A stretch of 64,000 nt of DNA from Serripes groenlandicus (lineage: Eukaryota > Mollusca > Bivalvia > Cardiida > Cardiidae). Below the pieces are notes generated by a model, which worked only from the letters and a program-made list of their open reading frames with translations, had not been told where the DNA came from and ran no database searches. The translations under genes were made by a program, and so were the position numbers. The stretch covers positions 19,902,871-19,966,870 of the forward strand of contig JASEVX010000012.1 in NCBI GenBank assembly GCA_031761405.1, given 5' to 3'. The stretch's first letter is position 1. Each line of letters begins with the position of its first letter. Positions 43,867 through 55,159 of this stretch are shown here, piece after piece.

Positions 43867-44246
43867 GTAAGTTATTTAATTTAAATTATAAATTAGTTGC
43901 AAATCAAATTTATTTGAAATCAAGATGATCAGATGAAGGAGTACCAACATTAACAATCCACTTACGAAATATCAATTAAAGCCATACTAGTTTTTAAGTT
44001 TTACATTATGTATTTAATTAAAAAAAAGAAATAACACATTCTTCTTTTTTAGATAATGATCTACTCGTATAACTACTGCTACCACTCTATTATATTTAAT
44101 AAATCGAGTTGAATTGAAGAAATATTTATTATAGATATAATTGTTTTGAAATTTGAAATTATTCACTTAATTTAAAAGATGACTCAACGCATTCTTTTAA
44201 TTTTAAAAAATGTTTCTACCGTTATCCATCTATAATAAATAATATA

Positions 44247-44727
44247 AGGTCCGTAAAGTGATGTTGACGAGTGACGAATTGACGAGTGAAGAACTGTGAC
44301 ATTTTGTTATGTCCGTGAAGTTAGGTTGACGAGTGAGGAATTGACGAGTGACGAACTGTGACATGTTTTAGGTCCGTGAAGTTAGGTTGACGAGTGACGA
44401 ATTGAGGAGTGACGAACTTCAAATTATTTGTGAAGTTAGTTTGACGAGCGACGAACTGTTGCTTCATCAATTTCGTCAACATTTTTCTTGTAAGATAAAT
44501 TATACAGCTAAAGTAAGCTGTTCATGTAAAATATTCACCGTCCTTTCTGAAAATCAATCATTATAAAAGAGGACCTAAACTAATATATGAGCTTTCAGTC
44601 CAATCCATTTATCCAAAGTATATTTGTTAATGCTTAATGCATGGGAATTTAATACGATTAAACTTAACTAGAAGAGCTCCTTCAGGATCGTCCATTCGTC
44701 AACTAGTTAACCTAACTACACGGACCT
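44247..44727. mobile_element. Terminal-inverted-repeat element with tandem left end
   Basis: It starts AGGTCCGTAAAGTGATGTTG and ends ...GTTAACCTAACTACACGGACCT. The reverse complement of the end, AGGTCCGTGTAGTTAGGTTA, matches the start. The left terminus is repeated in tandem at about 44248, 44309 and 44370 (unit about 61 bp: GTCCGTGAAGTTAGGTTGAC, GAGTGACGAATTGACGAGTG). 481 bp, no coding frame. The target duplication is not clear. Confidence 0.65.
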
Positions 44728-45470
44728 CATTACAGACATGCATTAGTGAATAAAGACACCAATTTGATTTATTGTTTATTTATTTATATGTCCATTAAAT
44801 CGACTCATACAAGAGACAGTTAATTAAAGTATGCCACTGCTGAACAAGCTATTACTAGATGTTTATAAAACTGCACGTATAATCTATAAGTATGAATATA
44901 TAGTTCCTGTTTGGTGCCCCATCACTTGTTCCGTACCGTCCGCAAAGTACTAATAGCCTTTTATTGGTGGGGAGTGTTATCAACTTAGCCGTTTAACTAT
45001 ACAACTGGTACGTAATATTTCATCAATCGAACGCTATAGTAAACATAACCAGTTTGATCCGGGTTTCGTCGACTGACATTGGCATTGAATCTGTCTTCCG
45101 CTTTTTGTACATATATGTGACTGTGAGTTGTATTGCATCAATACGCTATATTCTGATCTACATATCATTTCAGTGCGTAAGAAATGAGACCACTTTGCCG
45201 TCGAGTACTTTTTTAACACCCGTTGTATACAACAGATGTGTTTAAGGTATTGGATATGTAATGGTCAATATCACAATGTTGCCTAACTTTGGTTCCTTTG
45301 CTATCATCATCAATTGAGACATGTATTTCTAAAATTTAAGAAGAGTTTACCGTCTATAATTGATTTTTTGTTTTTTGTTGTTGTTCAATGCCTCAAACCT
45401 TGAGAAGGCAAAACATGTTCAATAACTACATGTAAAGACAATCAAAGTACTGAAAGTACCAAAGGTTGAA
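44728..45470. other. Gene-free stretch
   Basis: Nothing recognised; short frames on both strands at 45030-45245 overlap each other and show no family motif. Confidence 0.4.
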
Positions 45471-45797
45471 TTACGATCGTTTAAGGTGAGATAATTTCCA
45501 TTTTTCGCAATAACTAAATCGTATTTCAAGACCATTTTGTAAACTGCACTCGCTTTCTGCAAATAAAACTATATCGTCCGCGTATAGTTGTAAAAGCAAT
45601 TTCAACATGCCCATATCCACGCCGTCAAATTCATTTAGAGACATGTAGTCCTCTAAGTCATTTACATTCATTGCAAAAATAAATGGTGACATACAGTCCC
45701 CCTGTGGTGCTCCAATGAAACAACTGAAACTTTCACTTAAGTTATCATATATTACCCTTGACTTGATGTTTAAAAACAAAATGAAATTTGAACGCAA
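45471..45797 (-). pseudogene. LINE reverse-transcriptase fragment with catalytic YADD
   Basis: Minus strand, open for about 108 codons: GAPQGDCMSPFIFAMNVNDL, then LLLQLYADDIVLFAES and CEKWKLS. These are the G-x-x-QGD-x-LSP-x-LF and YADD motifs of LINE reverse transcriptases, with the W-x-L that follows. The upstream fingers region and the endonuclease are absent. It is flanked by the inverted-repeat arm at 45872. Confidence 0.85.
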
Positions 45798-46375
45798 AAT
45801 GGTGCATTCTGGTGACTTCTGAGGGTGTTTTCAAAATGTTGAGGGAAGGCTTTATAAAGTCATATTTAAAAATAAGATTTCATCAATTTTAGCAGTAAAA
45901 TCCTGCCAAGAAGTAATGAGTTGAAAAAAAATTCGCTGAGAGGTACATAATTTCAAACTTGCTAAGATTTGGTCTGTGCAATGAATGTACAAATTTGAAA
46001 AATGTATTGTGTGATGTTTTGTCTACACACTCATTGTAATGTTGTTTATCATAAATAAAAAAAAATCCATTTTTTTAAATAAACCTTTAATCAAAATGTG
46101 TGTCTCAGTGATTTCTGTGAAACAAACCCTAAATCTGAAATTGATGCAATGTGATATTTGTCAACTCTGTCCCATACGTTTTTCCTATGATTTGAAATCT
46201 CATTAAAAAAGCACGGAAAGGGACAACTATACTTTCCCGACTTTGCTTAAATATATTTTCAATTAAATTGTAAAAAATATTTTTCTTGTTTTTTGAAAGT
46301 TTTGTCATTATTATTTAAGACGGACATTATATACTAGATTAGCCAACTGACTATAATTCGAAAAAGTGTTTCTTA

Positions 46376-46625
46376 TTTAAACCTTTTTTCCCACTTGCAT
46401 ACGTATATTTGCAGCCGACGACTTTTGAAAACATTGATGCAGAAGATGAAATTGCTCATAACAAGCAATTTCTCCTTTTGCAACAATGTTTTGAACTATA
46501 TTCAATGATAACACTTTAAATAAATGTGATTTTCTGTATCTTTGATCAGATTTCTTTTTAAATTCGTCTGCTGCAGAGTTTTTATATTGTGGGGTGGGTT
46601 GTGATTTTTTAAAAAGCAAGCAGAA
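46376..46625. mobile_element. MITE of the CAGCAGACGAC family (shared by both arms)
   Basis: TTAAACCTTTTTTCCCACTTGC, CCGACGACTTTTGAAAACAT, GAAATTGCTCATAACAAGCA with CAATTTCTCCTTTTGC, and TTCGTCTGCTGCAG. The same element, inverted, is at 56110-56345, so it was present before the arms were duplicated. Confidence 0.8.
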
Positions 46626-47052
46626 TTGGGAATTGAGTGTTGCAATTATCCTAATTAAACACTCGCCTGCCTGTGCATGTTTTAGCTTAACTTAACTTTT
46701 TAATGTTCTTTCCATCACCAACTCAGTCATCTGTTAGTAATCAACTCTATGAAAGAAATAATCTCGTCAAAATCTTGAATCGCGTCAAAATCATAACGAA
46801 CAAACTGTCAAAACAAATGTTGAACTGTGTAATACAAATTTAGAATAAAAGGATGAATCAGTTATGTTGTAACAACCAATATCCGCCGGTCATTTACCTG
46901 ATTTTGGCCGAAAGAAATTATCGATTTCTTGCAAGAATTATTCGTTCCTTATTCGTTCTGCCTATTATAATCAAAGTATTCTAAACGTTTTATAAGTGAT
47001 TTAGAACATTGACTCGCAATCGTAAAGCGCTCAAATGATTTGATGAAATCTA

Positions 47053-48336
47053 TGTTATGCCCTGTGTTTTTACTGTTGTAAACATGTGACAAACTTCCAA
47101 CCACTTTGTATGCCAATTACTAGTCATCTTAACATTGTCAAGTAATTAGGAATCTGCGAACCTTAAATTTTATAACTGCATGCTAACCTGCAAACATTCA
47201 GAGTCGCTGACAATGCCCAGTCGACATCGTATTTGCTTTTTCCATCGAATCGTAACCACTGCAGTTTGAGTCGGCCGCCATATTTGTTGTTGTCATTTTG
47301 CAATGCATTGTGGGTAGTTTGACCTAGTAACTGGGCAAAGTCATCAGTAAATTAACCGGCCGACTAAAATAATTTAAATTTATTATACATTCCTATCAGT
47401 TGTTATTATATTTTAGGTGATAATAGTTTTCTTTAATTAATGTTTAATCGATTTACTTAAGCATTTGTTTAACTTTCATTGCTTTTAATGGCGTATATGC
47501 AACCTTTTGTACACCACCGTCGTCTGTTTCATACGTTCGCAACGTATCGGGAAAGATTTTCCCGACGCTGTGGGAAATTGCAGTATTACTGACGTTTCGG
47601 AATATTTTCCCGACGTTGTTGGATTCCCGCAAAGAAGTATGTGGGAACGACGGTATAAAAGCCGTGGTTCCACCTAATTTCGGCACTCCACGTCGTCATA
47701 TCTTAGGTTAATTTATATTTATTTCCGTTAGATTTCTGTTACTCATTTATTCTAATTTCATTTAAGACTTAAGTAAGGAATTATTTTATCTAGGAGAACA
47801 TTATTTTTAGTTATTAATTTAACACTTCAACTAAACAAGTAATCATAAAAGGCCAGTTATAGGAAGATTATTATTTTCACTCAGTCGTAAATTAGGATAT
47901 ATCTTGGAATTTTACTGTAACTCCACCACCTCCCTTTTCCACCTTAGATTATATCATAAGAGTATTTATCTATTTGTTGCGCTGTTATCCTTTACTATTA
48001 TAATTTGTTTGCAATATTTAAGTCAGAGATTGCCATTTTACATCTGTTATTTGTTATAAGATAGTTTAATGCATTTAGAACAATTTATTAATTAGGAATT
48101 AATAAAACATGTATATTGAATGCTACTTTGCCTTTTTTTGTATATTCTTCTACCTTTTTGAACACTATTTATAATAGACTCTATTTTGTCCATACTTTCC
48201 CTAACCCTTTTAATATTGTGGAGCCATCCCAGTCATTTGAATATTTCCTGCTTGTCCTCAAGCTTCCTGACAAACATATAACCCAAGCAAACACAGTTCA
48301 CACAGTTTCCCCATAACCGACCGCTAGCTCGCAACA
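47053..48336. mobile_element. Solo LTR, 1284 bp, with TCTA target duplication
   Basis: It begins TGTTATGCCCTG and ends GCTCGCAACA, with the 4-bp TCTA on both sides (47049-47052 and 48337-48340). The homologous right arm at about 55690-55705 lacks the insert and has an uninterrupted GATGAAATTTGTTTCTTTAG, so the empty site is visible. Inside are a TATA box and a possible poly(A) signal. No coding frame is recognised. TG...CA ends with a 4-bp duplication fit a Gypsy-type LTR retrotransposon; the class is inference. Confidence 0.75.
47654..47660 (+). promoter_or_regulatory. TATA box of the solo LTR
   Basis: TATAAAA in the context CGACGGTATAAAAGCCGTGG. It follows two copies of a GGGAAAGATTTTCCCGACG-like block (47550 and 47600). 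AATAAA at 48101-48106 could be the LTR's poly(A) signal. Confidence 0.55.
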
Positions 48337-48870
48337 TCTATTTCTTAGAAGTCGGGAATTTAGACACGGACCTTGTCGAAAGCACCTATCCAAAATGCAA
48401 AAGTCATCGACTTATTGTCGATTATACTCATCTTTTGCGGAAACCTGCTTGTGGTATATATGTGAAAGGAAATTTACCTATTGAAAATGAATGCAAAACT
48501 CAAACGACATTGATGGGCTTCGTTACTAGAAACGAGCACATGTTCTATACGCAACTTTGTCGAAGGAATAGATGGACTGAGAGAAAGAGAAAGAAAAGGC
48601 TAAGCAATGTATACTATCATTATGAATATGAACCTGAACGAATATGTATGGACTAGCGCCTAGAATTTCGTACTAGCTCGTTCCTTTATTCCACTCGCTT
48701 ATGCTAGCGGGCGAGTGGATGTTTACATCTCTGCCGAGAGTGAAGAAAGGATTACAATTTACAAAGGGTAATTGTGCGGTGAAGTGCTATATTGGCGTAG
48801 TGATATCTAAATAATTGTGTACTCTTAAATATGATATTTACACATTAAGAGACTTTGTAATTTTATTTGG

Positions 48871-48955
48871 ATACCTAGAATAAGTGAATTTATTTTACTT
48901 ATTTTACTTTTGCACCTAGAATAAGTGAATTTACTTTACTTATTTTACTTTTGCA
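48871..48955 (+). repeat. Two tandem copies of a 42-bp unit
   Basis: CACCTAGAATAAGTGAATTT with ATTTTACTTATTTTACTTTTG occurs twice in succession. It lies in the left arm of the large inverted repeat. Confidence 0.8.
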
Positions 48956-49508
48956 TTTGTAATTCAGTCTGATTGGTTTGCTCTATTTTTGTCTGTGTTC
49001 TGGGGCATTTACATCACGTGACTTCAAAAATCAACATGTAACAATGGTCTCGTTTAGGCATGCGCGCAACTCAACCAATAAAAATGCTTTAATGTTCACA
49101 CATGTCTTAACAATGATGTATAAAGGACACTTTTACTTCAAAGGATAATTGCTTATTAAAAAAAACACCAATGAAAATAAAATACATCAAGAAAAAAAGA
49201 AAAAAACTCTTAAATATCACCCTACCTCCCTTCTGAAATTAACCATTAATGTTGAATATCATTATTTACTACAATGTTATTTTTAAGATATACTTAAATA
49301 TAAAAAACATTTACCGTCTTGTTTTCCCATAACATGCTATTTTATAAGATAGGTGACAAAATAAAAGGCAGCACAATTTGTCCGTAGATTGTCTTTTAAA
49401 CATCTATCATCAGTAAACAGGTAGTTTTCTTTTGTTAAATTTTGTATTTAGGCACATATTTGTGTTGAAAAAAAATATCACTGCATACAACAATAAAGAT
49501 TATGCTTA

Positions 49509-50094
49509 AGCCATGGTCACACTTACGTTCATGCACGTAGTTGACCGTAGTTCATTTGAAACGTAGTCTGCCGTAGTGTTACTACGGTCAACTAGGTTGA
49601 AGTACGTTCGAACATAATGGCTAGGGTTAACTAGGGTATCACTACGTGTAGCTACGGACAACTACGTTGAACTACGTGTGAACTACGGTGAAGTAGGGTC
49701 AAATACGGCCAACTAGGTAGAAGTACGGTGAAGTAAATTCGAGCATAATGGCTAGGGTTAACTAGGGTATCACTACCTGTAGCTACGGACAACTACGTTT
49801 AACTACGTGAGAACTACGTTCAAGTAGGGTCAATTACGGTTAACTAAGGTCAACTACGTTCAAACTACGCTCACAGTAGGGTCACACCAACGTACTTAAC
49901 CGTAACCAATTTTTGAACATGTTGAAAAATTATGTGCTTACTACGGGCAAATCATAAGTTCAAACTACGTTCAATACTAAGTTGAAATACGGTTATCTAC
50001 GTGTAACCACGTTCAACTACGTTTCATACGTTCAACTACGGCCGACTACGGTCATTCCCCACTACGGTCAACTAGGTATGGTGTGACCACGGCT
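49509..50094. mobile_element. TIR element (Harbinger-like ends) filled with ACGTAGTT-type repeats
   Basis: Ends: AGCCATGGTCACACTTACG at the left, and the reverse complement of the right end, AGCCGTGGTCACACCATACC. TTA lies on both sides (49506-49508 and 50095-50097), a 3-bp target duplication of the PIF/Harbinger type. The interior is almost wholly made of degenerate 8-15 bp units such as CAACTACGTT, AACTAGGGT and GTAGTTGACC. No coding capacity. The superfamily is inferred from the ends only. Confidence 0.7.
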
Positions 50095-50097
50095 TTA

Positions 50098-51036
50098 AAT
50101 ATATCTCAAATAGAATGCTTTATCAATAAAAAGGGTACCCAACCCGCGCAAAAACAATACCCCTTTATAAAAAAAAACAAAAAAAAAATTCCATCCTGTT
50201 CTATTGTATGTGCATCATCAACATACTCCCACTTAAAATGTATATCAAAGTATAATACAATATTAAAAGAAGAAGTTCATGAAAAGGTGTCTATATGTGG
50301 GAATATTGACAGATCTGTAACACAAATCCATGCATTTCAACCTATTTTGACCCTTACAGAATGTTGTATACCTTTTTCAAAGACAAGGCATGAACATTAT
50401 CTCATTTTGACCCTCGGGATTAATTGGGTGCATTACTTGATACGTCAAGGGTACTGGGCCGAGTCTACACATCTTGCAGAACGGAAAGTTAGACAACAAC
50501 ACATTAAATTCCTCTAAACTTCGTCCTTCCTTCCAACTGTCATTTCCACGGTCTTATCAAAATGTCGAAAACATATGTCAAACTTGGGTTTTGTGCATGC
50601 GTTTGCTTCTCAAACATAACCCGCACAAAGGTTATGATGAATAACAACATTAAACTCATTTTGCTTGTCCGTTATATGCATATTTAACTTTTTTGGGACA
50701 AATCTACCTCGCCGATAAAGTTTATTTTTCCATCGTCGGCCATGTTTGTTTACCGATGTGACGTCATGGCAAGTGGGGAAAAACCTTTTTGTACTATATT
50801 TACCTACTACGGACAATTTTCCGACTGGCGGAAATACATATCGGAAAGTTACGAGTGATCACGGTAAAAAGGTCGAATACCTTAACAAGCTCATTTAACA
50901 AATCAATTAGCAAATTGGTGGTAGCGAACTTTCTGATTGGATAACTTTTACGTTTAATCGAAATGATTGCATAAAAATCCATATTCAAAAGAATGATGGC
51001 TGAAAGTGACGTTTTCCGTTTTAGTTTGGTACATTT
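50098..51036. other. Stretch without recognised gene
   Basis: A 144-codon + frame at 50083-50517 starts inside the preceding element, is rich in Lys/Ile/Asn as expected of AT-rich DNA, and matches nothing I recognise. Minus-strand frames at 50610-51054 likewise. Confidence 0.4.
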
Positions 51037-51362
51037 CTTTGGTACGTGTTTCATGGCACTACAAGTATGTGATACATTTTTCTTGGAACTTTATTTATTT
51101 GATAGGTGTTTCTTGGAGCTTCATTTCTTTGATAAGTGTTTCTAGGAACTAAAATTCTTTGATACGGGTTAACTTCATTTCTTTGATACGATGTTCTTGG
51201 AACTACAATTCTTCAATACGTATTTTTGAACTTCATTTCTTTGATACGTGTTTCTTGGAACTACATGTACATTTCTTTGATACGTGTTTCATGAAACTAC
51301 ATTTCTTTGAACGTTTCTTTGAACTACAACTCTTTGATACGTTTCTTGGAACTTCATTTAAC
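51037..51362 (+). repeat. Degenerate 30-40 bp minisatellite
   Basis: CTTTGATACGTGTTTCTTGGAACT-style units recur about nine times (51039, 51092, 51130, 51160, 51182, 51238, 51270, 51305, 51330) with variable spacing. The + frame reading FFDTCFLELHF-type repeats is translation of this satellite. Confidence 0.8.
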
Positions 51363-51554
51363 GGAATAATAAAGCGGCGCATTGCGAAGACCGACCTATT
51401 GTAATTATTTCACGTGCGTAAACAAAGATATGTCTGCCTATCCATTCTTGGGATACAATTGGATACCGTTTTACTTAAGTTGCCTGAAACGTTCTTTGAA
51501 TAATTGGCGAACAGTGTAAAGCCGACTGATCTGGATCTTAACTAGTCACTAATA

Positions 51555-51715
51555 CGTTGACCTTTGATTCAGGACAAGGTTCTGCCTTTGGGATTTTTCG
51601 ACACAAACGATACGAGTAGTACGGTTAAATCTCCGGTAAGTAGACATCGAGCGTGATTAAGATAAGCCACAAGCTTCATTCGTTATCGGTGTAAACTAAA
51701 TGAGTTTGAACTAAG
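51555..51715 (+). mobile_element. SINE (second family), plus strand, headless
   Basis: CTGCCTTTGGGATTTTTCGA, AGACATCGAGCGTGATTAAG, AAACTAAATGAGTTTGAACT: same body as 8325-8525. Confidence 0.55.
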
Positions 51716-51897
51716 TGTAGATGAAGTTCGTGCTACGGATATATATATTCCGGAGTTATACACAGAAAGTTCTCAGATCATTCTTTTGTAATTATTGACC
51801 AATAAAAGGCGTGCATGCGTGATTGATCTGGTTCAATAGCGTTCACATATCCGTGTTTTGCGTTTTTTCTAAACAACACAAACCATGTCTATATAAG

Positions 51898-52135
<238 letters not shown>

Positions 52136-52719
52136 TGGTCAACAGTCTTAAAATAAGGTCTACTTTTCCCAAACCTCTCTCTATTATGTCCAAGAGTTAT
52201 AATTTTACTTGCCTAGATAAACATCCTTCTTTTCTGACTGTTTTTCGCTTTCAGGGAAGAAGAATATGTAAACGGCAATGACATATTCAGAAGGAGATTG
52301 GTTTATTTGTATAGAAAAGGGGAAAACTCTATAGCAAATGTTCAACTGAAGACCGTCACGCAAAGCTCTAGATAAGGGGCGTTTTTCATGTAATAAAATC
52401 ATTATTTGACATTCAAACCCAATGTTGTGAGTACTAAAAAGCAATTGTCTCAGTGAGACGATTCTTATAAGTACCCGATTTGGTTGAGTAATGAGAGACA
52501 TATTGTGGGGAAAATACCTGTTTCGTCCCTTTTATCTAGTCCTCTGGAAGGCTTATATATTACATATACCCGTACGTATTATTTTTCGCATGATTTTGGC
52601 GCATGATTACCGAATTGAATGACTGTTAGACAGGGGCCAGTTTAATGTGAACATAATAGCGAGTGAGATAAGATTGAAACGTAAACTATTATCGTTGTTT
52701 CTATGACTAACATAACTAT

Positions 52720-53365
52720 CGTTATTATTCGTAATAATAATGATGATAATAATAACAATAATATGATAATAATAATAATGATCATAATGATATATTTTAT
52801 TAGTATTACTATACTACTACTTCTATAAGGAGTATATATTATCCCTTCTTTCTTCTTCTTCGTGTCTTCATTGTTATTGTATACACTATTTCCATCATTA
52901 ATGTTAGCTTTTTTTTAAAATTATTATTACTTACTTTTTTTTTTTATTTCATTATTATCATCATTATTATAATTATCATTATTATAATTATCATTATTAT
53001 AATTATCATTATTATAATTATCATTATTATAATTATCATTATTATAAGTATCATTATTATAATTATCATTATAATTATTATTATTATTACTATAGTTATT
53101 ATCATTAGTATTACTACTTCTACTACTATAAGTAGTATTATCGCTATCATTCTTCTTTGTTATTACTAACATTATGTCCATCATTACTTTACAACACTTT
53201 TAATTACTTACATTATTATTATTTTATTATTATTATTATTATTACTAACATTATTATGATTTTAATTTACATTATTTGCCTCATTCTTGGAATGTTTCTT
53301 CTTTAATGATGATGATAATGATGATCATCATCATCATTATCATCACCACCACTTTATTATCATTT
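52720..53365. repeat. (ATT/ATC)n and 15-bp simple-sequence tract
   Basis: Mixed AAT/ATG trinucleotides, then a regular 15-bp unit ATTATAATTATCATT repeated about seven times at 52960-53080, then further ATT and GAT runs. The Asn/Asp-rich frame on the minus strand is coded by the repeat. Confidence 0.9.
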
Positions 53366-53424
53366 TTAAGAATGTGAGTGATCTTCTTCTTCAAAATTAA
53401 TCCTGCATTTCTGATATTATTTTC

Positions 53425-53643
53425 TATCTCTCTCTCTCTCTCTCTATCTCTCTCCCTTTTGTTCTCTCTCTTCGTCTTCCTCTCTCTCTCTCTCTGTCTA
53501 TCTATGTCTCTCCTTCTCTCTATATGTATATGTCTCTCTAGGTATGTGTCACTCTTTCACTAGGTATATGTCACTCTCTCTAGGTATGTGTCTCTCTCTC
53601 TCTGTCTGTCTCTCCCTCTGTATGTCTGTTAGTCTGTATTTCA

Positions 53644-53674
<31 letters not shown>

Positions 53675-53675
53675 T
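53425..53675. repeat. (CT)n microsatellite ending at the assembly gap
   Basis: CT repeats with GTCT and TATGT interruptions run directly into the N block, which probably explains the assembly break. Confidence 0.95.
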
Positions 53676-53875
53676 NNNNNNNNNNNNNNNNNNNNNNNNN
53701 NNNNNNNNNNNNNNNNNNNNNNNNNNNNNNNNNNNNNNNNNNNNNNNNNNNNNNNNNNNNNNNNNNNNNNNNNNNNNNNNNNNNNNNNNNNNNNNNNNNN
53801 NNNNNNNNNNNNNNNNNNNNNNNNNNNNNNNNNNNNNNNNNNNNNNNNNNNNNNNNNNNNNNNNNNNNNNNNNNN
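53676..53875. other. Assembly gap, 200 N
   Basis: Exactly 200 N, a conventional placeholder, so the true length is unknown. It removes the acceptor and first few bases of the locus E last exon and may hide exons 2-4. Confidence 0.98.
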
Positions 53876-54108
53876 ACGAAAGTGGAAACTTTAGCATCAC
53901 CAGCGAAACTGGAGTTATCAGTGCAGCAATCAACGTTACAGGGACTCAGAAATTTAAGATCACCGTTGTAGCTACAGACAACAACAAGAACGATTTAACT
54001 GGTGAGGCAAGCGTATCTATGTGCATTAGATGTACAAGTGGTTCTTCCTCACTTGATATAAGCATGTTTGCCTTCATGGTTCTTGTATTCGATTGTGTCA
54101 TGATGTAA
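53876..54108 (+). CDS. Locus E exon 5 (end of cadherin repeat 2 and GPI-type tail), 5' end in gap
   Basis: Open from the gap edge: ESGNFSITSETGVISAAINV, VVATDNNKND, CIRCTSGSSSLDISMFAFMV and a hydrophobic end, TAA at 54106-54108. No frameshift or stop. Only about five bases and the acceptor are missing when aligned to locus A. With exon 1 at 43809 it may be the two ends of one gene, or of two different copies. Confidence 0.75.
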
Positions 54109-55159
54109 TAATCAGCCAAACGAATCTGAATGTGTATTTGATACGTCGTGTCCATCGGTTCATTGATTACGATGTGTTTCATCAACACAGCGTGTGGTTT
54201 TTTGCCTAGTTGAATATCGCTATCATGAATAAGTTATGAGCAATTCCAATGGTTATCACAATGCAGACCTCGACTATTACGAATATTCAAGAACGCATAG
54301 TACATTTTGAATTTCATATACCTTAATTAAGTGGTCATGTGGATATTCTCTAATTTTAACTTTTTGTGTGTTTTATTTAAGTCGACTGGAGCTTAATTTT
54401 AGTAGAAGTATCGCCATTCAAATTTTATCACGGTATAATATGCAAAACTAACGGAATGCATGACGTACGTCATGGACAAAGAGTTGCATCATATCAAGGT
54501 TATTATTTCCGCAAAACTGACGATTGCTGGGGCTGTAGCGAATTAAAGCTTCATGCTAAGAACATGAGAAAATAATCAAGTCAAATTCATTTAAAATAGA
54601 TACTTCAACTTTGTAAGAAACATTTTCTCTAGGATATTTTTAGAAACAGTCTTCTCTAAATTGACTCTATCAGTTAAAGTGTGAAACGTGTAAAGATAAT
54701 GTCAAGTATTATCGAATAGGACAAATTGTTCTAAACGATCAAATTCTGCTTTGCACACAATGTTCTTAAAATGTTGTCAAAATGTTTTCTTACACTCTTT
54801 AGAGATTGAATGTATTATGAATACCAAGGTAACACTATATTTTTGCGAATGATTTGTTGATACATTGATATAGCAAAAGTATGGTATTTTATTTTGTTCT
54901 TTAACCGTATGGAAGATTCTTTTCATATATAGGTTCATACTCCACTGATATCTTACAAACGGTGAATGAACATGATTAGCCTGTACATCCTCTGGCAAAG
55001 TTTGCCTGATCTTGCGTTGGATCGTTGATAGCAAATGAACTGTTCATGAGTGTGTGTGTTTTTTAATATGTGTGAAAATATCTTTTTTTTCTGAATTTCT
55101 TGTTGCATTCCTTATAGGTTTATTTTGCTGTATTTCATCAATATCTTTCGATTTTTGGT
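54109..55159 (+). other. Locus E 3' flank, interrupted by the right arm
   Basis: It matches the other 3' flanks, including TTTTTGCGAATGATTTGTTGATACATTGATA at 54839 and the CAATATCTTTCG block at 55138. The match resumes beyond the inverted-repeat arm at about 57000 (GTTTGAATCATTGCTTGGTCAAC). The arm therefore lies as an insertion in this flank. Confidence 0.55.

Larger units (their letters stand above)
45872..49075 (+). repeat. Large inverted repeat, left arm
   Basis: Reverse-complementary to 55160-56862. Shared strings include CATCAATTTTAGCAGTAAAATC, ATTTCAAACTTGCTAAGATT, GACTAGCGCCTAG, GCTAGCGGGCGAGTGGATGT, TATTGGCGTAGTGATATC and CATCACGTGACTTCAAA. The left arm is longer because it holds a solo LTR (47053-48336) and about 150 bp near 48410-48560 that the other arm lacks. 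It includes a MITE at 46376-46625 also present in the right arm. No intact gene. Confidence 0.9.

Noticed and set aside
48435..48656. 73-codon + frame in the left arm
   Set aside because: It is not preserved in the right arm, where about 150 bp of it is missing, so there is no sign of constraint.
50083..50517. 144-codon + frame, longest unexplained frame
   Set aside because: It starts inside the TIR element, has Lys/Ile/Asn-rich AT-driven composition, and shows no motif or splice context.
52927..53184. Asn/Asp/Tyr-rich minus-strand frame
   Set aside because: It is translation of the ATTATAATTATCATT simple repeat.
53544..53933. Open frames across the N block
   Set aside because: They are created by reading N as sense codons and by (CT)n; only the piece after 53876 is real and belongs to exon 5.
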